Source: a virus
DNA length: 37,059 nucleotides
Virus record (IMG/VR): IMGVR_UViG_3300046007_002748
Location: 1 to 37,059 of that record
Reading direction: 5' to 3' (one strand)
This document shows, piece by piece, positions 15,781-24,063 of the stretch (position 1 is the stretch's first letter; each line of letters starts with the position of its first letter). A program made the position numbers and the translations under genes. The notes under the pieces are model-generated. The model did not search any database. It saw only the letters and a program-made list of their open reading frames with translations, and was not told the DNA's origin.

Positions 15781-17395
15781 AAATTATTTAGGTAATGCTA
15801 ACTTAAAAGCAATCAATGTTAGACTATCCTACACACTTGAACAAATAGAAGAATACAAAAAGTGTGCTGAAGATCCAATTTACTTTATTACAACGTATTG
15901 TAAAATAGTTACATTGGACCACGGTCTACAAACATTCAATTTGTATCCGTGCCAAGTAAATAAAATAAACGTTATTCATAATAATCGTAAAGTAATTTTG
16001 ATGGAAGGCCGCCAGCAAGGAAAAACTACATCATCGGCTGCCTACATCCTATGGTACACTCTGTTTCAAGAAAGCAAAACAGTTGCTATTCTGGCTAACA
16101 AAGCCGCTGCTGCTAGAGAAGTTTTATATCGATATCAGATCATGTATGAAAACCTTCCTATTTGGCTTCAGCAAGGCGTTAGCACGTGGAACAAAGGTGA
16201 CATTGCACTTGAAAACGGGTCAATTGTGTTCACCGCAGCAACAAGCCGCGCAGGTATTCGTGGTAAATCTGTTAACTTACTCTACGTTGATGAAACTGCA
16301 ATCATACCTAACAATTTAGCAGAAGAATTCTTTACCTCAGTGTATCCTACAATCTCTGCTGGTGAAACAACAAAGATTCTTTTATCGTCCACACCGCTAG
16401 GATATAATCATTTCTGGAAATTCTGGAACGATGCACAGAATGATCGAAATGGATTTGTGCCATTATTCATACCATACTGGGAGATTCCTGGGAGAGATGA
16501 GGCTTGGGCCGAAGAGCAGAGAAGACTTCTAGGGGAGTTACGCTTTAACCAAGAAGTTCTTTGTAATTTCTTGGGTTCCAGCATGACTTTGATTGCCGCA
16601 GATACAATAGGACAACTATCACCAGACGAGCCAATTTATAGCAAAGATGGATTAGATGTATACGAAAGAGTCGAAAAAAATAGAGTTTATGTTATAGTTG
16701 CAGATACTGCTAAAGGTGTAGACGGAGATTACTCAGCGTTCAACATCATCGATGTTACGTCAATGCCGTATAAGCAAATAGGAAAATTCAGAGATAACAA
16801 GATAAGCCCTCTTTTATATCCTTCTGTGATATACAAAGTAGCTAAAGAATTCAATGAAGCATATGTTCTAATTGAAATCAATAGTTCAGAGCAAGTTGCT
16901 GAAATTCTTTACAACGAGTATGAATATGAAAATATCATTTTTGTAAACAGAACTACCAATGGACAAGTAGTTTCTGGTGGATTTGGAGGAGGCAAAACTC
17001 AGTTGGGGGTAATTACAGACAAAAAAATCAAAAGAATTGGATGTTCGAACTTTAAATCTTTAGTCGAAGGCAAAATGCTTCTGATTAAAGACGCAGACAC
17101 AATATCTGAAATATCTACATTTATTCAAAAGAAAAACAGTTACGCTGCCGACGAAGGATATCACGATGATTTAGTTATGCCATTAGTTTTATTTTCGTGG
17201 CTCACTACCAACCCGTATTTCAAAGACCTTACAAATATAAATATACGCAAGGAATTATATGAAAAAAGAATTCAAGACATTGAAGAAGAAATGACTCCTT
17301 TCGGTATTATATCAACGGGACACGAAGAAGAAACTTTTACCGATGCTTCAGGCCAAGTTTGGCAAAAAGATGAAGATTTCGTTTTTTATAAATAA
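15770..17395 (+). CDS. 17: Large terminase subunit gp17 (packaging ATPase-nuclease)
   Basis: 541 residues. The ATPase domain has Walker A GRQQGKTT (80-87), Walker B NLLYVDETAI (Asp174-Glu175) and coupling motif LSSTPLG (~205-211). The RNase H-like nuclease has VIVADTAKGVDGD (Asp312), YVLIEINSSE (Glu369) and HDDLVM (Asp466/467), the expected acidic triad. The motor threads DNA into the prohead through the gp20 portal and cuts concatemers. No intein or split is visible. A TATAAATA late promoter for gene 18 overlaps its stop codon. Confidence 0.95.
   Translation: MATKNYLGNANLKAINVRLSYTLEQIEEYKKCAEDPIYFITTYCKIVTLDHGLQTFNLYPCQVNKINVIHNNRKVILMEGRQQGKTTSSAAYILWYTLFQESKTVAILANKAAAAREVLYRYQIMYENLPIWLQQGVSTWNKGDIALENGSIVFTAATSRAGIRGKSVNLLYVDETAIIPNNLAEEFFTSVYPTISAGETTKILLSSTPLGYNHFWKFWNDAQNDRNGFVPLFIPYWEIPGRDEAWAEEQRRLLGELRFNQEVLCNFLGSSMTLIAADTIGQLSPDEPIYSKDGLDVYERVEKNRVYVIVADTAKGVDGDYSAFNIIDVTSMPYKQIGKFRDNKISPLLYPSVIYKVAKEFNEAYVLIEINSSEQVAEILYNEYEYENIIFVNRTTNGQVVSGGFGGGKTQLGVITDKKIKRIGCSNFKSLVEGKMLLIKDADTISEISTFIQKKNSYAADEGYHDDLVMPLVLFSWLTTNPYFKDLTNINIRKELYEKRIQDIEEEMTPFGIISTGHEEETFTDASGQVWQKDEDFVFYK
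17387..17394 (+). promoter_or_regulatory. T4-type late promoter for gene 18
   Basis: Exact TATAAATA overlapping the gene 17 stop codon, 63 bases before the gene 18 ATG. A weaker match, TATAAATC, follows at 17438-17445 directly before the ribosome binding site. Confidence 0.75.
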
Positions 17396-17457
17396 AAAAG
17401 AATAATAATGATTGAACAATTTTTGAAGCATATAACATATAAATCAAGGAGAAGAAA

Positions 17458-19353
17458 ATGGCAATCAATTTAATCTCACCAGGAATCAAAGTCACAGAAA
17501 CTGATCAAATTTCATCAGTTCGTGTTGCTGGTACCATAACTGGTGGTTTTGCTGGGGAATTTAGATGGGGTCCAGTTGAACAGGCAGTTTTAGTTACAAG
17601 CGAAACTGAATTAGTAGAGAATTTCGGCGCACCCAATGCAACAAATGCAGTTGACTTTCTAACCGCTGCAAACTTTTTAGCATATGGTGCATCACTACAA
17701 GTTGTTCGTGCCGCAAACACAACTGGCGCACTCAATGCAACTGCCGAAGCAACAACAGGAAGCGCTACCGCTGGAACAGGAATTGCAATCAAGAATGATG
17801 CAGCATACGAATCTTATGTTGATGGTTCGGGTGATGTTGGTCCATGGGCAGCAAAGTATCCTGGCGCACTAGGAAACTCACTAAAAGTTTCTACATGCCC
17901 AAGTTCATCAGCATGGCAGTCAAATCTAACTGGAACCTTTACAGTTACCGCAGGCAGTACAACAGTTGTTGGAACTGGTTCATCAGCCAATACTCAGTTA
18001 GTTGTTGGTGACATTGTTGTTCTAGGCGGTCGTTCGATTGCAGTCGCATCAATTACAAATGCAACACATTTTACACTAGCATCAAAGCATTTGACTGGCG
18101 CAACAGGCGGATCGGCAGTTAGACGTTGGGAATTTTTCGGCAATTTCGATCAAGCACCAGGAACATCAACATTTGCAGCATCAAAAGGTTCAACAAATGA
18201 TGAAATGCACGTTGTTGTTGTCGATGAAGACGGTCTTATCACAGGAACAAAGAATACTCTTCTAGAAAAGTTTTCCGCAGTGTCAAAAGCTTCTGATGGT
18301 AAAACTACAAATGGTGGAAATAACTACTATAAGAATGTTATCAATGATCGTTCCAACTATGTTCGTTGGATGGATCAAGATGCCGCAGGAACAAATTGGG
18401 GTTCAGCACTTACTAGTGGATTAACATTCACCGCAGTCACTGGAGTCAAAAATTACAGCCTTGCCGGTGGCGCAGATGGTGCTTCACCAACAGACGGTCA
18501 GAAGATTACCGCTCTTGGATTGTTTGAAAATAAATCAAATCTTCCAATCTCTGTCATGCCAATGGGATCGGCTAGCGCAACAGTAATTAACTATGCAATT
18601 GGTGTTGCTGAAGATCGCAAAGACTTTGTTGTTTGCTTCTCTCCAGAATCTGCTGATGTTGTTAACAATGCAGGTGATGAAGTAGATGTCATTATTGCAT
18701 TTGCTGATACTGTCACCGCATCAACATACGGTATCATGGATGGAAACTGGAAATATCAGTACAACAAATACCTAGACAATTATGTTTACGTTCCATGTAA
18801 TGCTGATGTTGCAGGATTGCTAGCAAGAACAGACAGAGATCGTGCACCATGGTTCTCACCTGCTGGATACACAAATGGAAACATTCTAAATTCAGTTAAA
18901 CTTGCTTGGAATCCAAACGAAACAAATAGAGACCTTCTCTATAAGCGCGGCGTAAACCCAATCTTTACACAGCCTGGACGCGGAACAGTTCTATTTGGCG
19001 ATAAGACTTTCGTAACAACCGACTCTTCGTTCAATAGAATCAATATTCGTAGATTGTTCATCACCATCAGAGAATCAATCGGCGCATTTGCTGGTAACGT
19101 TCTATTTGAACAGAATGATGCACAAACTAGAGAGGCTTTCTTGAATGCTGTTGAGCCATATCTAAGAAGTGTCGTTGGTGGAAGAGGCATCACAGAATTC
19201 AGAGTTGTCTGCGACGAAAGCAATAATCCGCCAGCCGTTACTGAAGCAAATGAATTTGTTGCTGACATTTTTGTTCGCCCAATTTCATCGATTAACTTTA
19301 TTCAACTTAATTTCGTTTCAGTTAGAGGCGCATCTAACATTGCCGAAGTTTAA
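17458..19353 (+). CDS. 18: Contractile tail sheath protein gp18
   Basis: 631 residues. The N-terminus INLISPGIKVTETDQISSVR with FRWGPVEQ and LVENFG is the conserved start of myovirus sheath proteins. The C-terminal part (FTQPGRGTVLFGDKT, FNRINIRRLFITIRESI, VVCDESNNPP) is the conserved sheath core; the middle (~150-400) is the variable, surface-exposed portion. gp18 polymerises round the gp19 tube and contracts on infection. AAGGAG precedes the ATG. Codon use looks more regular than in the accessory cassettes, as expected for a highly expressed gene. Confidence 0.95.
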   Translation: MAINLISPGIKVTETDQISSVRVAGTITGGFAGEFRWGPVEQAVLVTSETELVENFGAPNATNAVDFLTAANFLAYGASLQVVRAANTTGALNATAEATTGSATAGTGIAIKNDAAYESYVDGSGDVGPWAAKYPGALGNSLKVSTCPSSSAWQSNLTGTFTVTAGSTTVVGTGSSANTQLVVGDIVVLGGRSIAVASITNATHFTLASKHLTGATGGSAVRRWEFFGNFDQAPGTSTFAASKGSTNDEMHVVVVDEDGLITGTKNTLLEKFSAVSKASDGKTTNGGNNYYKNVINDRSNYVRWMDQDAAGTNWGSALTSGLTFTAVTGVKNYSLAGGADGASPTDGQKITALGLFENKSNLPISVMPMGSASATVINYAIGVAEDRKDFVVCFSPESADVVNNAGDEVDVIIAFADTVTASTYGIMDGNWKYQYNKYLDNYVYVPCNADVAGLLARTDRDRAPWFSPAGYTNGNILNSVKLAWNPNETNRDLLYKRGVNPIFTQPGRGTVLFGDKTFVTTDSSFNRINIRRLFITIRESIGAFAGNVLFEQNDAQTREAFLNAVEPYLRSVVGGRGITEFRVVCDESNNPPAVTEANEFVADIFVRPISSINFIQLNFVSVRGASNIAEV

Positions 19354-19354
19354 G

Positions 19355-19362
19355 GATAAATA
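19355..19362 (+). promoter_or_regulatory. Late promoter-like octamer before gene 19
   Basis: GATAAATA, one base from the late consensus TATAAATA, two bases after the gene 18 stop codon and 30 bases before the gene 19 ATG. Confidence 0.55.
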
Positions 19363-19391
19363 AGGTCAACGAGACATAAAAGGAGACAATA

Positions 19392-19907
19392 ATGGCCAAC
19401 TTAACAGTATTAAGTACCATAAAACAATTGATAGGCGGCGGCGTTAGACCTAACTTATTCGAAGTAAATGTGCCAGGTGTTGGAATAACAATTTTATGTA
19501 AAGCAGCAGCCTTGCCAGGATCATCCATAGGAATCATTGAGATTCCTATGTCTGGTGGTAGAAGATATAAAGTTAGTGGCGATAGAACTTTTGCTGAATG
19601 GACTACAACAATTATTTTAGATCCAAAATATTCAACCAGACGGAGCTTCGAATTATTGCAGAGTGCTGCGGCAAACATTTCTTTTGAAGATAGCAATCTG
19701 TCTTCAGGAAAAAGAGAGTTGGGAGATGTCACTGTGAAGCAATTTCGGTATCAGGCAAACAGCCTTGAAGAAACTGCGGCAATTACTTATACATTAAAAA
19801 ATTGTTTTATTAGCGATATTTCCGCAATTGATTTATCTTACGATAGTACAGATGCTATTTCCGAATACACCGTAACATGGGTGTATGATTATCATACAAC
19901 GGCATAA
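19392..19907 (+). CDS. 19: Tail tube protein gp19, first copy
   Basis: 171 residues. RPNLFEVNVPGVGITILCKA, the strand GSSIGIIEIPMSGGRRYKVS, GDRTFAEWTTTIILD and the C-terminal DISAIDLSYDSTDAISEYTV are typical of the T4 gp19 tail tube family. It would polymerise into the inner tube through which DNA passes. GGAGAC precedes the ATG. A paralogue follows after 14 bases with the same motifs, so which copy builds the main tube cannot be decided from sequence. Confidence 0.9.
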   Translation: MANLTVLSTIKQLIGGGVRPNLFEVNVPGVGITILCKAAALPGSSIGIIEIPMSGGRRYKVSGDRTFAEWTTTIILDPKYSTRRSFELLQSAAANISFEDSNLSSGKRELGDVTVKQFRYQANSLEETAAITYTLKNCFISDISAIDLSYDSTDAISEYTVTWVYDYHTTA

Positions 19908-19921
19908 AGAAAGGAATAAAA

Positions 19922-20488
19922 ATGGCATTTAAACTATCACAATTTAAAACTGCATTAGAGCAAGGTTCTAGACCTAACAATTTTAAAATTATTTTTGGAA
20001 AACCGTCCACATTAGCAGATCCAAGTTTTACAACTCCCTTGGGTGGAACCGCACCAGATGCAACTCAGTATGCTATACTATGCAAAGCTGCGGCAATTCC
20101 AGCATTTACGATTGGTGTTGTAGAAATTCCTTTGCAGGGTGGAAGAAGAATGAAATTGCCTGGTGATAGAACGTATGGTGAATGGACGGCAACCTTTATT
20201 TCGGACGAATCTTTTGGGGTTAGAAAATTTTTCGAAAATTGGATAGGTGGTATAGCAACCAATAATTTCGAGTCTCTTACTAAATCTTCAATTACTGATT
20301 ATAAACAAAACATTGAAGTTCAACAACTTGATGTTTCTGGAAGTAATGTTGCTAGTGGTCTCTACGTTTTAAAAGATTCTTTTCCTACTGACATCTCTGC
20401 AATCGATTTGTCTTACGATTCTACTGATGCGATTGCTGAATTTTCAGTGACTTTCCAATATAGCTATGTTTCTTACACCGTTGTATAA
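19922..20488 (+). CDS. Tail tube protein gp19-like, second copy
   Basis: 188 residues. It repeats the motifs of the preceding gene: RPNNFKIIFG, ILCKAAAIPAFTIGVVEIP, GGRRMKLPGDRTYGEWTATF and DISAIDLSYDSTDAIAEFSV. It differs by a ~15-residue insertion near residues 30-45 and by a changed centre (VRKFFENWIGGI). The conserved ends with a diverged middle point to duplication followed by specialisation, for example as a second tube subunit or a ring at one tube end. GAAAGGA precedes the ATG. A terminator follows. Confidence 0.85.
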   Translation: MAFKLSQFKTALEQGSRPNNFKIIFGKPSTLADPSFTTPLGGTAPDATQYAILCKAAAIPAFTIGVVEIPLQGGRRMKLPGDRTYGEWTATFISDESFGVRKFFENWIGGIATNNFESLTKSSITDYKQNIEVQQLDVSGSNVASGLYVLKDSFPTDISAIDLSYDSTDAIAEFSVTFQYSYVSYTVV

Positions 20489-20499
20489 TTGAGTTATTT

Positions 20500-20520
20500 C
20501 GCAACATAAATATAGTTGCG
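20500..20520 (+). promoter_or_regulatory. Late promoter-like site inside a small inverted repeat upstream of gene 20
   Basis: CATAAATA (20505-20512) is one base from the late octamer and is flanked by CGCAAC (20500-20505) and GTTGCG (20515-20520), a perfect 6-bp inverted repeat. It lies upstream of, not downstream of, the terminator at 20535-20563. Confidence 0.5.
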
Positions 20521-20534
20521 TAATAGTGTTCACT

Positions 20535-20563
20535 AATAGGGGGCTATTACGCCCCCTATTTTT
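20535..20563 (+). terminator. Rho-independent terminator after the tail tube genes
   Basis: Stem AATAGGGGGC (20535-20544), loop TATTAC, stem GCCCCCTATT (20551-20560), with the T-run continuing to 20563. The 10-bp stem is perfect. It separates the tail genes (18, 19, 19-like) from the head gene set starting at gene 20. Confidence 0.85.
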
Positions 20564-20577
20564 ATGAGAGAGAATAA

Positions 20578-22134
20578 ATGGCAATAAAACTTTTTGGTTA
20601 TAAGATAGGTAAAGACGATCCGCAAAAAGAAGATAGTGCTAAATCTTTTGTGCCGCCAACAGACACAGACGATGCAGCAATATCTGTCGTTGGTAGTGGC
20701 GTCTATGGAACCTATGTTGATTTAGAAGGTCAAGTAAAAACTGACGCCGAATTAATTCGCAGATATCGTGAAATGGCAACACAAGCCGAATGCGATATTG
20801 CAATTGATGATATTGTTAATGAATCCATAGTCTATCAAGAAGATGGATATCCTGTTTCAATTGTTTTAGAGAACATGAAACAGCCAGACACCATTAAGAA
20901 AAAAATAAAAGAAGAATTCGAGCATGTTATGAAGTTGCTCGATTTTAACAACCAAGCGTATGATGTTTTCAGACGTTGGTATGTTGATGGTAGACTTTAT
21001 TATCATATGGTAATTGATGAAAAAAATCCAAGACTAGGTATCAAAGAAGTTAGATACATTGATCCAAGAAAAATTCGAAAAGTTAGAGAAATACCAAGAA
21101 ACAAAGGAACACCATTATCATCTAGTGCATATGTAAAGCCAATTGAATATTTTGTGTATTCAAATGTCGGATTTGCAAGAGATGCAAATCAAGGTTTAAA
21201 AATTGCAAAAGATTCTATTTGCTATGTGCATTCTGGATTAACAGATCGTGAAGGTAAAGTAATTATATCTTATCTACATAAAGCAATTCGTCCATTGAAT
21301 CAATTAAGAATGCTTGAAGATGCAACAGTCATTTATCGCATCTCTCGCGCGCCAGAACGTAGAATTTTTTATATTGATGTTGGTAACTTACCAAAAATTA
21401 AAGCGGAGCAATATCTTCGTGAGATTATGCAGAAATATAAAAATAAACTAGTCTATGATGCTCAGACAGGCGAAATCCGTGACGATAGAAGATTTCAAAC
21501 AATGCTTGAAGATTTTTGGTTGCCAAGAAGAGAAGGCGGCAAAGGCACAGAGATTACTACATTGCCAGCAGGACAAAACCTGGGAGAAATTGAAGACGTT
21601 TTATATTTTCAAAAAAAATTGTACAAGGCATTAAACGTTCCAATTTCAAGATTGGAATCAGATGCTGGATTTTCTCTAGGTCGTGCATCCGAAATTAGTC
21701 GAGATGAATTGAAGTTTTCTAAATTCATTAGCCGACTTCGTATGAGATTCTCTCACCTATTTGATAAGTTATTAGAAACTCAATTAATATTAAAAGGTAT
21801 CTGCACTAGAGAAGAATGGAAACAATTAAAAGAAGAAATTAATTATGATTTCGTAACAGATTCTCATTTTACAGAATTAAAAGATGCCGAAATATTAAAA
21901 GAGAGACTTACATTACTAACAGAAATAGATAATTATGTTGGAAAATATTTCTCTAAAAACTATGTAAGAACAAAGGTGCTTAAATTTACTGAAGAAGATA
22001 TTGAAAAGATAGAAAAAGAAATTGAGGAAGAGGCCGCACAACAGGAAGATGAGCCGGCGCCACAAACTAACAATGCGCGACCACCTCCTGAAGAACCACC
22101 TAAACCTATTCCTGTTGTTATACACAAAGAATAA
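20578..22134 (+). CDS. 20: Portal vertex protein gp20
   Basis: 518 residues. Conserved portal segments include AELIRRYREMATQAECDIAI, VNESIVYQEDGYPVSIVL, RRWYVDGRLYYHMVIDEKNP, YIDPRKIRKVREI and GGKGTEITTLPAGQNLGEIE, the classic T4-type portal region used as a marine phage marker. A dodecamer of gp20 forms the head vertex that initiates head assembly, docks the terminase and later binds the neck. The acidic, Pro-rich C-terminal tail (EEEAAQQEDEPAP onward) is low complexity. GAGAGAGAA precedes the ATG. Confidence 0.95.
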   Translation: MAIKLFGYKIGKDDPQKEDSAKSFVPPTDTDDAAISVVGSGVYGTYVDLEGQVKTDAELIRRYREMATQAECDIAIDDIVNESIVYQEDGYPVSIVLENMKQPDTIKKKIKEEFEHVMKLLDFNNQAYDVFRRWYVDGRLYYHMVIDEKNPRLGIKEVRYIDPRKIRKVREIPRNKGTPLSSSAYVKPIEYFVYSNVGFARDANQGLKIAKDSICYVHSGLTDREGKVIISYLHKAIRPLNQLRMLEDATVIYRISRAPERRIFYIDVGNLPKIKAEQYLREIMQKYKNKLVYDAQTGEIRDDRRFQTMLEDFWLPRREGGKGTEITTLPAGQNLGEIEDVLYFQKKLYKALNVPISRLESDAGFSLGRASEISRDELKFSKFISRLRMRFSHLFDKLLETQLILKGICTREEWKQLKEEINYDFVTDSHFTELKDAEILKERLTLLTEIDNYVGKYFSKNYVRTKVLKFTEEDIEKIEKEIEEEAAQQEDEPAPQTNNARPPPEEPPKPIPVVIHKE

Positions 22135-22156
22135 ACACCTTTAAAGTTTTGTTTTT

Positions 22157-22164
22157 TATAAATA
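22157..22164 (+). promoter_or_regulatory. T4-type late promoter before the 67-like gene
   Basis: Exact TATAAATA preceded by a T-run and 18 bases before the end of the leader; AAAGGAG and an ATG at 22183 follow. Serves the prohead core and protease genes. Confidence 0.75.
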
Positions 22165-22182
22165 ATTGAAAGGAGAATTATT

Positions 22183-22386
22183 ATGTCAGAACATATTGAA
22201 AATGCAGTATTAAATGCCTTATCGGCAGATGCAACAGAATTTAAAAACAACATTTTGTTGGCGCTAGATCAAAAGATTAATGATGTTTTATCAGCCAAAA
22301 AAATGGAAATAGCTCAGTCCTTCTTTAATCAAGAAGAGGATAATAATAACTCAGAGGATGAGGAAACCGCAAATGAAGAGTTTTAA
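22183..22386 (+). CDS. Small acidic prohead core protein (gp67-like)
   Basis: 67 residues, strongly acidic, with an amphipathic helical first half (IENAVLNALSADATEFKNNI) and an EEDNNNSEDEETANEEF tail. Its size, acidity and position between portal gene 20 and protease gene 21 match gene 67 of T4, which encodes a minor scaffold core component cut to peptides by gp21. Homology is not provable by eye at this length. GGAG precedes the ATG and the 3' end overlaps the next gene by 14 bases. Confidence 0.6.
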   Translation: MSEHIENAVLNALSADATEFKNNILLALDQKINDVLSAKKMEIAQSFFNQEEDNNNSEDEETANEEF

Positions 22387-22918
22387 AAATTTTCTTTTGG
22401 TAACGGAAGAAGAAGTTGAACAAGTTGATGAAGCAGAAAGTCATCAAGCTAAGACAACGATGAAGCACATCAAGAACCCTACTAAAGGTGAAAAAGAAGC
22501 TTCTAAACACATGAAGTCGGGGGTCGCTGGATATGGTGATCGTGTTGCAATGCTTAAATCTGCCGAAGCGCGCGGCGCACTGAAAAAAGAAGAAGTTGAA
22601 CTCGATGAGGCCGATTTTAGTAAACAAGAAACTAAAATGGCACACACCATCGGTAAAGAGTTCAAAAAGAAGGGTGTTGGTGATGAATCAAAAGGTGGAC
22701 CTTTTGCAGTAGCATCAGCAATGGTTCGTGACAAGCCAGAGGCTGCTAAAAAAGCATATAAAACAATCATGGCCAAAACAAAGAACGAAGAACATCAGTC
22801 GGCCTTAATTGCATTGTATGATTCTTTGAACGAAGAAAATCAAGAATTATTTCTAGAAAAAATTGAAGAAGACTTTGACAAGCTTTTAGAGTTTTCTCTA
22901 AACCTATTAGAGGAATAA
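22373..22918 (+). CDS. Prohead core-like protein upstream of the protease
   Basis: 181 residues from the ATG at 22373, which I prefer to the ATG at 22358 because MKSFKNFLLVTEEE is the usual opening of such marine phage proteins and GAGGATGAGG lies upstream. Highly charged and helical (Lys/Glu-rich), with a basic-Ala stretch KMAHTIGKEFKKKGVGDESK and FAVASAMVRDKPEAAKKAYK; the C-terminus is acidic. It overlaps the 67-like gene and ends one base before the next gene. Position and composition fit a gp68-like scaffold component, but I recognise no specific domain. Confidence 0.55.
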   Translation: MKSFKNFLLVTEEEVEQVDEAESHQAKTTMKHIKNPTKGEKEASKHMKSGVAGYGDRVAMLKSAEARGALKKEEVELDEADFSKQETKMAHTIGKEFKKKGVGDESKGGPFAVASAMVRDKPEAAKKAYKTIMAKTKNEEHQSALIALYDSLNEENQELFLEKIEEDFDKLLEFSLNLLEE

Positions 22919-22919
22919 A

Positions 22920-23369
22920 ATGGCTGATACCGTAACGTCACAAAAGTTGAAAGATCATGCCGCAGCATGGGCATATAAATTTACCAATGAATCAGACGGT
23001 ACCGGAGAGAACAATGTTCTTAAGGTTGATGTTTCTGGATTAACTGCCGTTGCAAATGGTTCAACAACAGATCAAAGAATTACCATAAATAAATTGACCT
23101 GGTCAATTGCCGGAGCAAATTCTAAGGTTAAACTTATGTGGTCAGGCGATTCGCCAAATACGATTGCATATCTCTCCGGCTCTGGAACTATGGATTTAGT
23201 AACCAACTTGACGGCACCAATAACAAATAATATTGCAAATACAAATGGTGACATTTATCTCTCGACATTAGGATTTACTGCTGGTGCAGGATATACAGTT
23301 ATTGTTGAGGGTAAGAAAACCGCTGGTTATACAAGTAGAGAAACAACCGACGATGGAGTTTCACCATGA
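22920..23369 (+). CDS. Putative virion structural protein, beta-rich, function unknown
   Basis: 149 residues, few charged residues, many Thr, Asn, Gly and hydrophobic alternations (YIVE-type strands such as AGYTVIVEGKKTAGY), predicted mostly beta. It begins MADTVTSQKLKDHAAAWAYKF. It is the only gene of the head block between the core proteins and the protease that I cannot match to a T4 gene. Its place among head genes suggests a capsid decoration or other head protein. It overlaps the protease start in an ATGA, so it is translated together with gene 21. Confidence 0.6.
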   Translation: MADTVTSQKLKDHAAAWAYKFTNESDGTGENNVLKVDVSGLTAVANGSTTDQRITINKLTWSIAGANSKVKLMWSGDSPNTIAYLSGSGTMDLVTNLTAPITNNIANTNGDIYLSTLGFTAGAGYTVIVEGKKTAGYTSRETTDDGVSP

Positions 23370-24016
23370 AACTAATCACAGAATTAAACGAAGAAATTAA
23401 ATTTATCACCGAGGCTTCAGAATCTGGAAAGAGAAATCTTTTCATCGAAGGCATTTTTATGCAATCTGAAAGACCTAACAGAAATGGTAGAATGTATTCG
23501 TTCGACATTCTAAACAGAGAAGCCACACGGTATATTAATGAGTTTGTTTCAAAAGGCCGAGCATTTGGTGAACTTGGACATCCAGATGGACCAACAATTA
23601 ATTTAGAAAGAACTGCACTTCTAATTAAAGAATTAAAAGCAGACAAAACAGATTTCTATGGTAAAGCTAAAATTTTAGATACACCTTATGGAAATATTGT
23701 CAAGAATTTAATTGAAGAAGGTGCTACTCTAGGCGTTTCCACAAGAGGTATGGGAACACTAGAAGAAAATAAAGAGGGCATAAAAGTTGTGAAAGATGAT
23801 TTCTATCTTGCAACTGCTGCTGACATTGTTGCGGATCCATCAGCGCCCGATGCCTTTGTAAGAGGTGTTATGGAAAATAAAGAATGGGTTTTTGTTGAAG
23901 GTCGCTGGATTGGCAAACACATAGAAGAAACTAAGAGAGTGATTCAAAAAACAAGTTCTAAGAATTTAGAAGAAGTTAAACTTAAAGTTTTTGAAGCATT
24001 CTTAAAAAGTTTATAA
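23366..24016 (+). CDS. 21: Prohead protease gp21
   Basis: 216 residues, T4 gp21 family (serine protease, herpesvirus assemblin-like fold). The catalytic pair is visible as ELGHPDGPTI (His72) and TLGVSTRGMG (Ser125), with FIEGIFMQSERPNRNGRMY near the N-terminus. It degrades the core and trims gp23 in the prohead before DNA packaging. An ITE/A sequence at residues 14-17 fits the (L/I)-x-E cleavage rule and could be the self-processing site. A late octamer for gene 22 overlaps the stop codon. Confidence 0.92.
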   Translation: MKLITELNEEIKFITEASESGKRNLFIEGIFMQSERPNRNGRMYSFDILNREATRYINEFVSKGRAFGELGHPDGPTINLERTALLIKELKADKTDFYGKAKILDTPYGNIVKNLIEEGATLGVSTRGMGTLEENKEGIKVVKDDFYLATAADIVADPSAPDAFVRGVMENKEWVFVEGRWIGKHIEETKRVIQKTSSKNLEEVKLKVFEAFLKSL

Positions 24017-24019
24017 ATA
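24012..24019 (+). promoter_or_regulatory. T4-type late promoter before gene 22
   Basis: Exact TATAAATA overlapping the gene 21 stop codon, 44 bases before the gene 22 ATG. Confidence 0.75.
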
Positions 24020-24063
24020 AGATAATGATTCATAATATGAATTAAAATAAAAGGAGAAGCAAT

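Noticed and set aside
17236-17243. TATAAATA inside gene 17
   Set aside because: It is 215 bases before gene 18, within coding sequence, and a better placed copy exists at 17387; chance is likely in AT-rich DNA.
24028-24042. Palindrome ATTCATA-A-TATGAAT between the gene 22 promoter and its RBS
   Set aside because: AT-rich, one-base centre, no known operator; could easily be chance, so not listed as a feature.
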